Below are positions 1-4,788 of a stretch of DNA of 6,657 bases, piece after piece. Position 1 is the stretch's first letter, and each line of letters starts with the position of its first letter. Source of the stretch: Aquificaceae bacterium (lineage in GTDB: Bacteria > Aquificota > Aquificia > Aquificales > Aquificaceae); the NCBI GenBank assembly GCA_015487835.1, contig WFOY01000194.1, forward strand, positions 1 to 6,657, written 5' to 3'. Below the pieces are notes generated by a model, which made no database searches, was not told the DNA's origin, and worked only from the letters and a program-made list of their open reading frames with translations. The translations under genes were made by a program, and so were the position numbers.

Positions 1-189
1 ATGGTGGACGCTGCGATAGTTTTAGTCGAGAACGTCCACAGGAGACTGGAGCACGGGGAGGATCCTGTCACGGCGATAACCCACTCTGCCAAAGACGTCG
101 GAAAACCCATATTCTTGGCACTTCTCATAGTTACCGTCTCCTTTGTCCCCCTCTTTGCCTTGGAGGGGCAGGCGGGGAGGCTCTTCTAA
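1..189 (+). CDS. Heavy-metal-efflux RND pump (CusA/CzcA type), middle fragment ending at an in-frame stop
   Basis: This is the continuation of a gene that begins upstream of the window; the ATG at position 1 is an internal Met, not a start. The 62 residues match the TM4-TM5 stretch of heavy-metal RND pumps (inner-membrane proton/metal antiporters of tripartite CusCBA-like systems): the MVDAAIVLVEN motif carries the Asp (residue 3) that corresponds to the proton-relay Asp of CusA (D405). It is followed by the family's cytoplasmic GKPIFLALL segment and by FVPLFALEGQAGRLF at the end of TM5. Translation then meets TAA at 187-189, where relatives typically read Lys (RLFKPL). The frame continues unbroken after the stop, so this and the segment at 193-1995 are two pieces of one ancestral gene. 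It is either a recent nonsense mutation, a split gene, or a sequence error. Confidence 0.85.
   Translation: MVDAAIVLVENVHRRLEHGEDPVTAITHSAKDVGKPIFLALLIVTVSFVPLFALEGQAGRLF
187..189 (+). other. In-frame TAA interrupting the RND pump gene
   Basis: The codons read CTC TTC TAA CCC TTG, and the RND homology runs straight through with no shift of frame. CusA-like proteins usually have Lys here, and AAA to TAA is a single base change. The stop lies in the short periplasmic loop between predicted TM5 and TM6. UAA has no well-established amino-acid recoding in bacteria of this kind, so readthrough is unlikely. A GGGGAGG at 174-180 lies 12 nt before the TTG at 193, so weak restart coupled to termination is conceivable. 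Confidence 0.85.
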
Positions 190-192
190 CCC

Positions 193-1995
193 TTGGTCGC
201 CACGAAGACGCTTTCGATGCTCGTCGCCGCTATAATCTCGGTGGTAATAGTTCCGGTTCTAATTTATTACCTGGTGAGGGGGAGGATACCCCCTGAGGAG
301 AGGAACCCCATAGTCAGGACGCTGATAAGAGTTTACGACCCCGTTTTCCACCTCGCTGTCAGGCTGAGGTACTTCATGCTCCTTCTATTTGTGGTCATGG
401 GTGTCAGCACAGTTTACTTCTACAACAAGCTGGGAAGGGAGTTCATGCCACCCCTCAACGAGGGTACCCTCCTCTACATGCCAACGTCCGTCCCGAGCGT
501 CTCGAGGCAGGAGATCTTCAGGATAATAAACCTACAGGATAGGATCTTAAAGCAGTTCCCCGAAGTTGAAACGGTCTTCGGAAAGGCTGGTAGGGCTGAG
601 ACGGCGACCGACCCTGCCCCCTTCTCCATGATAGAGACCTTCATAACGTTGAAGCCAGAGAGCGAGTGGAGGAAGGTGAAGGTGAAGAGGTTTTACTCAG
701 ACTGGAACATACCAGAACCCGTAAAGGACATCCTCAGGAAGGTCTTCCCCGAGGAGAGGAGGATAACCTTTACCGAGCTTCTGAGGGAGATGGACAGGGC
801 TGTGGCGGTCCCAGGACTCTCCAACATGTGGACCATGCCCATAAAGGGAAGGATAGACATGATAACCACGGGGATACAGACACCTCTTGGGATAAAGATA
901 TACGGAGATGACATAACCAAGCTGAACGAACTCGCCCAGGAGATAGAGCAGATGCTGAAGGACGTCCCCGGGATAATGAGTGTGTTCGGTGAGAGGGCTA
1001 TAAAGGCTACCTACGTGGAGATAAAGCCGAGGAGGGACGCCTTGGATAGGTACGGGCTCACCGTCTCTGACCTCAACATGGCGGTAGCCCAGCTTCTTGC
1101 CAACACCCCAGCCTCGACCATGATCCTTGGGAGGGAGAGGTACGCCATAACCCTCGGCGTTCCCCTCGATTACAGGTACGACCTCGAGAACCTTATGATA
1201 CCCCTCAAGGACAGGCTGATACCCCTCTCGGCGGTGGCGGAGGTGGTGAGGACCGAGAGCCCCAACGTGATAAAGTCGGAGAACGCCCTGCTCACCAGCT
1301 ACGTGTTCATAACCCCCTCCCCAGAGGTGGACATGGGGACGGTCATAGAGAGGGCGGAGGAGGTTCTAAAGGAGAAGCTGAAGCTTCCCAAAGGTTATTA
1401 TTATGAGTGGAGCGGTCAGTTCGAGTACTGGAAGAAGGCCCTCGAGAACCTAAAGGTTATAGTGCCGATCGTGATTCTTCTGATAGTCCTCCTCGTGTGG
1501 TTCACCTTCAACAGGTTGTTCGAGACGATCCTGGTTCTCCTCACGCTCCCCGTAGCTACCTTTGGTGGGGTTATGCTGATGTACCTTCTCGGCTACAACA
1601 TCTCGATAGCCTCGATAGCTGGATTTTTAGCACTCCTTGGCATAGCCGCTGAGATGGGTATAGTCATGGTGGTTTACATACAGAACTCCCTACTGCACAG
1701 GGCTGTGGAGCTGGGAGGCAGGATAGAGACGAGGGAGGAGGCCTTCGAGGCCATATACCAAGGTGCGGTGAAGAGGATAAGGCCCATATTCATGACCTTC
1801 TCCGCCATACTCCTCGGACTCCTCCCCATAATGAAGGGTCACGGGACTGGGAGCGAGGTCATGTCCAGGATAGCAGCTCCCATGGTGGGTGGGATCCTCT
1901 CCACCTTCGTGATAGTTCTCCTGTTCGTCCCAGCCCTCTACGCCATATACATGGAACTGACGATAAGGAGGAACAGAACTACCGAAGGACCCTGA
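193..1995 (+). CDS. Heavy-metal-efflux RND pump (CusA/CzcA type), C-terminal fragment
   Basis: This is the C-terminal ~600 residues of an HME-RND inner-membrane pump that would export a metal ion using the proton gradient, with a periplasmic adaptor and an outer-membrane channel. In order: TM6 (residues ~6-27, KTLSML...), TM7 (~58-77), the large periplasmic PC loop (~80-420), TM8-TM12 (~422-440, 445-465, 471-497, 529-548, 560-587). Family hallmarks are the NMW...GRIDM motif near 211-223, SGQFEYW at 407-413, GIAAEMGIVM at 483-492 with the relay Glu (E487), and GTGSEVMSRIAAPM at 551-564, which is CusA-like. Of the residues that bind Cu/Ag in E. coli CusA, the first Met is kept (M223), but the other two positions appear to be Leu (L289, L338), and the Lys of RPKAMT is Ile (I532). 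The metal therefore cannot be assigned. The start given is the first TTG after the TAA; it is probably not a natural start. Whether the fragment is made or is part of a pseudogene is unknown. Confidence 0.85.
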   Translation: MVATKTLSMLVAAIISVVIVPVLIYYLVRGRIPPEERNPIVRTLIRVYDPVFHLAVRLRYFMLLLFVVMGVSTVYFYNKLGREFMPPLNEGTLLYMPTSVPSVSRQEIFRIINLQDRILKQFPEVETVFGKAGRAETATDPAPFSMIETFITLKPESEWRKVKVKRFYSDWNIPEPVKDILRKVFPEERRITFTELLREMDRAVAVPGLSNMWTMPIKGRIDMITTGIQTPLGIKIYGDDITKLNELAQEIEQMLKDVPGIMSVFGERAIKATYVEIKPRRDALDRYGLTVSDLNMAVAQLLANTPASTMILGRERYAITLGVPLDYRYDLENLMIPLKDRLIPLSAVAEVVRTESPNVIKSENALLTSYVFITPSPEVDMGTVIERAEEVLKEKLKLPKGYYYEWSGQFEYWKKALENLKVIVPIVILLIVLLVWFTFNRLFETILVLLTLPVATFGGVMLMYLLGYNISIASIAGFLALLGIAAEMGIVMVVYIQNSLLHRAVELGGRIETREEAFEAIYQGAVKRIRPIFMTFSAILLGLLPIMKGHGTGSEVMSRIAAPMVGGILSTFVIVLLFVPALYAIYMELTIRRNRTTEGP

Positions 1996-3073
1996 CACGT
2001 ATGTGGGCCGTGAAGTCAAGCCCGTCTCCCGATATCCTGTAGCGGAACGTCCTCCCGCTCCTCCAGTCCTGGGGAGGTAGGGTTATGATCTTGCCCGCCC
2101 TGTCGTGAGCACCCGACATCTCGTAGACCTCCTCACCCGAACACCTTTGGGTTCTCGTAACCTGTCTTATGCTCCTTTCTATCACCACCAGAGGGAACAG
2201 ATCCGAGATCTTCCTTATAGCTAAGGGGCCGTTGGCGTCGCAGTCAACGGCGAGTATGGAAACGGAGATCCAGTCCGTCGGTCTGACGTTGTGGACGTAG
2301 TAGGCCAAGCCCGGGTTGTAGGTCTTGCCGCTGGATACGTTCTTGGTGCCCTTCAGTGGCCACTGGGCGGGTTTTAGCCTCTCGGAGGCGTGTCCAGGCT
2401 GGTTGGTGGTGACGTAGTTTCTGTCCCCCTTTAGAGCCATCATGATCACCTTCCAGTCGCCCGGGCTCACGTTGTCCGCGTCATCGTGAACCTCAAGGCG
2501 TGTTAGGACTATCTCCACCGATACGGGCCCACGGATCTGGGACCTGGACCCAGGTGCGGCCCTAGCCTGGGGGACGTTCCTCCTGGGAGGCTGGCTTGCC
2601 TGCGGGGGTGGGGGTGCCGGCGCTACCCTCACGGAAGGACCCCCTCCTTCGGAGGCTGCGTAAACTCCCTCCCCCTTCCTGCCTGCCATAAAACGGAAGG
2701 TGGAACTTCCCGTGGCACCCTGCCAGATCCTGTTGGCGAACTCATCCCTGAACTTCACAACCGTTCCGGACCTCGTGATGGAAACGACCACCGGCCCACC
2801 GGAGACAGGTATCTCGAAGATAAGGGTCCCTCTGGGTGTTGTTTCTCCGGGTCTCGTCATGGGTCTGTCCAGCCAGGCACACTGGCCTGGTCCTGGAGGG
2901 CTTGCGTTAGCTCCCTGGGGGGCTGGCCTGGCCTCGAGTAGGATCAGGTTCCTCGAGGACTCGTAGCTGATGGACATACCCGGACCGCCCTTGCACACCA
3001 CCGGATAGGCGGCGAATGCCTGAAGCAGAGCACCGGAGAGAAACACGACAGAAGTGAAGAGATATGCCTTCAT
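1979..3073 (-). CDS. Secreted two-domain protein of unknown function with a proline-rich linker
   Basis: I do not recognise a named family. The 364-residue product opens with a clear Sec signal peptide: Lys-2, a hydrophobic stretch to about residue 20, and a likely AxA-type cleavage near residues 20-22 (QAFA-AYP). No lipobox Cys follows. The mature part has an N-terminal domain (~23-140) with Cys27 and Cys65 (GQCAWLDR) and beta-rich sequence, a low-complexity linker (~145-180) rich in Pro, Ala, Arg and Gln, and a C-terminal domain (~183-364) opening with VEIVLTRLEVHDDADNVSPG. That Asp/Glu-rich loop could bind a metal such as calcium. Cys278 and Cys311 lie in the C-terminal domain, so one disulfide per domain is plausible. 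The start at 3073 is supported by a GGAGGGAGGG ribosome site 7 nt upstream and by the signal peptide. It is transcribed divergently from the yaaA-like operon, and its last 17 bp overlap the convergent RND gene. Likely periplasmic or extracellular. Confidence 0.85.
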   Translation of the reverse strand: MKAYLFTSVVFLSGALLQAFAAYPVVCKGGPGMSISYESSRNLILLEARPAPQGANASPPGPGQCAWLDRPMTRPGETTPRGTLIFEIPVSGGPVVVSITRSGTVVKFRDEFANRIWQGATGSSTFRFMAGRKGEGVYAASEGGGPSVRVAPAPPPPQASQPPRRNVPQARAAPGSRSQIRGPVSVEIVLTRLEVHDDADNVSPGDWKVIMMALKGDRNYVTTNQPGHASERLKPAQWPLKGTKNVSSGKTYNPGLAYYVHNVRPTDWISVSILAVDCDANGPLAIRKISDLFPLVVIERSIRQVTRTQRCSGEEVYEMSGAHDRAGKIITLPPQDWRSGRTFRYRISGDGLDFTAHIRVRVLR

Positions 3074-3080
3074 GACACAC

Positions 3081-3090
3081 CCCTCCCTCC
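3081..3090 (-). promoter_or_regulatory. Ribosome binding site of the secreted-protein gene
   Basis: On the minus strand this reads GGAGGGAGGG, 7 nt before the ATG at 3073-3071. It is a strong Shine-Dalgarno match that fixes this start codon. It contrasts with the yaaA-like gene on the other side of the region, which has none. Confidence 0.75.
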
Positions 3091-3129
3091 TGGAGTTCTC
3101 CCTTAAAGTTAGATTGATCTCATCTGAGC

Positions 3130-3150
3130 GCTATAACTTTTGCTTATAGC
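3130..3150. promoter_or_regulatory. 7-bp perfect inverted repeat in the divergent control region, candidate operator
   Basis: GCTATAA (3130-3136) and TTATAGC (3144-3150) are exact reverse complements separated by 7 nt (CTTTTGC). The site covers the expected -35 region (about 3134-3139) of the TATAAT promoter at 3157-3162. On the minus strand, its right arm and flanking base contain TATAAG (3148-3143), which could serve as a -10 for the divergent gene. A dimeric repressor bound here could control both transcription units. No regulator gene is present in the window, and a chance AT-rich palindrome is possible. Confidence 0.35.
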
Positions 3151-3156
3151 CTGCTT

Positions 3157-3162
3157 TATAAT
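3157..3162 (+). promoter_or_regulatory. Perfect TATAAT -10 box of the yaaA-like operon, implying a leaderless start
   Basis: TATAAT is followed by 6 nt (ATTCCC) and then the ATG at 3169. With the usual -12/-7 placement, transcription would start at the A of the ATG, giving a leaderless mRNA. No Shine-Dalgarno sequence precedes this ATG, which agrees with that. The -35 region (TAACTT at 3134-3139 for a 17-bp spacer) matches the consensus poorly. Confidence 0.5.
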
Positions 3163-3168
3163 ATTCCC

Positions 3169-3837
3169 ATGTTCTTGTTTTTACTGCCCTGGAGCCCCGT
3201 TCAGTCCAGTTTTAGCCAGAACGGAGGTTCCTTCTGGGATGTAGGGAACAGGTTTGAGGTCTTGGACCCGCTGCGCCTTCCCCTGTTCGAGGAGTTCAGC
3301 GTAAAACCTGAACCCCTGGCACCCGTCTGGATGAGGTACAAGGGTAGGTTCTGGGAGGAGCTTTGCCTGTGGGTACTCCCGGGGAGGGTTAAGGACACCC
3401 TTGAGGAGAACGGCATCACCTTCTCGCCCCTTTTTGGGATCCTCTCCTTAGGTGACCTTATACCCAGGTACGCTGTTAGATGGGAACATAAGTATAAGGG
3501 TGTAACGCTCAGGACCTTCTGGAGGAGACACCTGGAGGGTCTTCTTATGGAACTGCTGGAGGGCAGGGTGGTTGTCGATCTCCTCGGTTACAGGGAGAGA
3601 AAGGTTGTGAGGTTTCCGGAGAGTACAAAGAGGGTTGTCTTTGAGTACTACAGATCCGGTGAGAAGCTGAAAAACACCCAGCCTCACAGGGCTTACACGT
3701 TAAGGTATATAGTGGAGATGGGGATCGGTCTCGAGGACCTTCACAGGATAAACTTCTTGGACTACAGGGTAAAGGACGTGAGGGTCTCGGGGAACCTGGT
3801 CACCGTGGTTCTCCACGGGGAGGGGAGGTACATATGA
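3169..3837 (+). CDS. YaaA-like protein (UPF0246 / DUF328 family), divergent
   Basis: The 222-residue product resembles the YaaA family, known in E. coli for limiting iron-driven damage during peroxide stress and for a DNA-binding helix-hairpin-helix-like fold. Signs of membership, in order: the N-terminal strand MFLFLLPWSP (family: LLxxSPxK); the YKG motif at 57-59; LFGILSLGDLIPRYAV at 88-103, matching LSGLYGVLRPLDLMQPYRL of the E. coli protein; FW at 117-118 (family FWG); the VVVDLLGYRE strand (family VVINLASDEY) at 134-143; and HRAYTLRYI at 173-181 (family ARGLMSRFI). It is slightly shorter than the usual ~250 residues, and the N-terminal SPxK Lys is replaced (SPVQ), so conservation of function is uncertain. 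The ATG at 3169 is chosen because the first strand of the fold begins right there; it has no ribosome site but sits at a predicted leaderless transcript start. Its stop overlaps the next gene as ATGA. Confidence 0.7.
   Translation: MFLFLLPWSPVQSSFSQNGGSFWDVGNRFEVLDPLRLPLFEEFSVKPEPLAPVWMRYKGRFWEELCLWVLPGRVKDTLEENGITFSPLFGILSLGDLIPRYAVRWEHKYKGVTLRTFWRRHLEGLLMELLEGRVVVDLLGYRERKVVRFPESTKRVVFEYYRSGEKLKNTQPHRAYTLRYIVEMGIGLEDLHRINFLDYRVKDVRVSGNLVTVVLHGEGRYI
3822..3828 (+). promoter_or_regulatory. Ribosome binding site of the glycosyltransferase gene
   Basis: GGGGAGG lies 5 nt before the ATG at 3834, inside the last codons of the yaaA-like gene. Together with the ATGA start/stop overlap, it supports the start and translational coupling. 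Confidence 0.7.
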
Positions 3838-4778
3838 TCTCGGTCGTTATACCGGCTTACAACGAGAGGGAGAACGTAACCCCCCTATACGAGAAGCTGG
3901 TGGAGGTACTGAAGGATATAGGCAGGGAATTTGAGATCATATTCGTGGACGACGGGAGCACGGACGGGACCTTCGAGGTCCTAAAGAACATCGCCGAGAA
4001 GGACAGGAGGGTCAAGGTCATAAAGTTCAGGAGGAACTACGGACAGACGGCGGCTATATACGCAGGTTTTGACCACGCCAAGGGTGACGTGATAGTTACC
4101 ATGGACGCTGACCTCCAGAACGATCCCGAAGACATACCGAAGCTTTTGGAGAGGATAGAGGAGGGCTACGACATAGTCAGCGGGTGGAGAAAGGAAAGGA
4201 AGGACCCCCTACTCACAAGAAGGGTGCCCTCGAGGATAGCCAACTGGGTAATATCGAAGGTGACCGGGGTGAAGCTCCACGATTACGGCTGCACGTTAAA
4301 GGCCTACAGGTCAAGTATAGCCAAGAGATACAGGCTCTACGGGGACATGCACAGGTTCCTCCCTGCCCTCGCCAAGAGGTTTGGAGCGAAGATAACGGAG
4401 ATCCCGGTGAGGCACCATCCAAGACTCCACGGGAGGTCCAAGTACGGCATAGACAGGACCCTGAGGGTTATCCTCGACATATTTCTGGTTAAGTTCCTGA
4501 ACGAGTATATAACAAAACCCCTATACGTTTTCGGCGGTGTAGGTTTCATCATGTTCAGCTTGGGTTTCCTTATAGAACTCTACCTGACCTTCATAAAGAT
4601 CTTCAGAGGTGAGGACATAGGGGGGAGGCCCCTTTTGATCCTTGGAGTTCTGCTCATACTCGCGGGTATCCAGCTAATATCCACGGGGATAATAGCCGAG
4701 CTGATAGTGAGGACTTACTACGAGTCGAGGGGGGAGAAGCCTTACATAATCGAGGAGAAAATAAACGTGGAGGACTGA
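3834..4778 (+). CDS. Family 2 glycosyltransferase, polyprenyl-phosphate sugar transferase (GtrB/DPM1 type)
   Basis: This protein likely transfers a sugar from a nucleotide donor to a polyprenyl phosphate (such as undecaprenyl phosphate) on the cytoplasmic face of the membrane, giving a lipid-linked sugar for envelope glycan or protein modification. A GT-A domain spans ~1-215: ISVVIPAYNERENV at the N-terminus, donor-binding VDDGSTDGT with D39-D40, FRRNYGQTAAIYAGF at 65-79, the metal-binding DAD at 91-93 within DADLQNDPED, GCTLKAYR at 152-159, and the basic HHPRLHGRSKYG at 194-205. Two membrane segments follow (~229-256 and ~266-294), as in GtrB-like enzymes, then a charged tail. The length of 314 residues is normal for this subfamily. 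It overlaps the yaaA-like gene by 4 bp and precedes the PLD-HerA gene by 10 bp, so it is the middle gene of an operon. No flippase or further glycan gene is visible, so the sugar and the acceptor are unknown. Confidence 0.88.
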   Translation: MISVVIPAYNERENVTPLYEKLVEVLKDIGREFEIIFVDDGSTDGTFEVLKNIAEKDRRVKVIKFRRNYGQTAAIYAGFDHAKGDVIVTMDADLQNDPEDIPKLLERIEEGYDIVSGWRKERKDPLLTRRVPSRIANWVISKVTGVKLHDYGCTLKAYRSSIAKRYRLYGDMHRFLPALAKRFGAKITEIPVRHHPRLHGRSKYGIDRTLRVILDIFLVKFLNEYITKPLYVFGGVGFIMFSLGFLIELYLTFIKIFRGEDIGGRPLLILGVLLILAGIQLISTGIIAELIVRTYYESRGEKPYIIEEKINVED

Positions 4779-4788
4779 TCTTAAACTT

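Noticed and set aside
187..189. Recoded stop (selenocysteine or pyrrolysine)
   Set aside because: The codon is TAA, not TGA or TAG, and the position is a structural loop Lys in relatives, not a catalytic Sec or Pyl site.
1690..2019. 109-residue minus-strand frame at the RND 3' end
   Set aside because: It is antisense to conserved TM11-TM12 of the RND pump and its composition is typical of a shadow frame.
2700..2966. 88-residue plus-strand frame inside the secreted-protein gene
   Set aside because: The minus-strand gene has a signal peptide, paired Cys and a strong ribosome site; the plus-strand frame has none of these.
3111..3128. Small palindromes AGATTGATCT and CTCATCTGAG near the divergent region
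   Set aside because: Arms of only 4 bp are expected by chance and do not line up with a promoter element.
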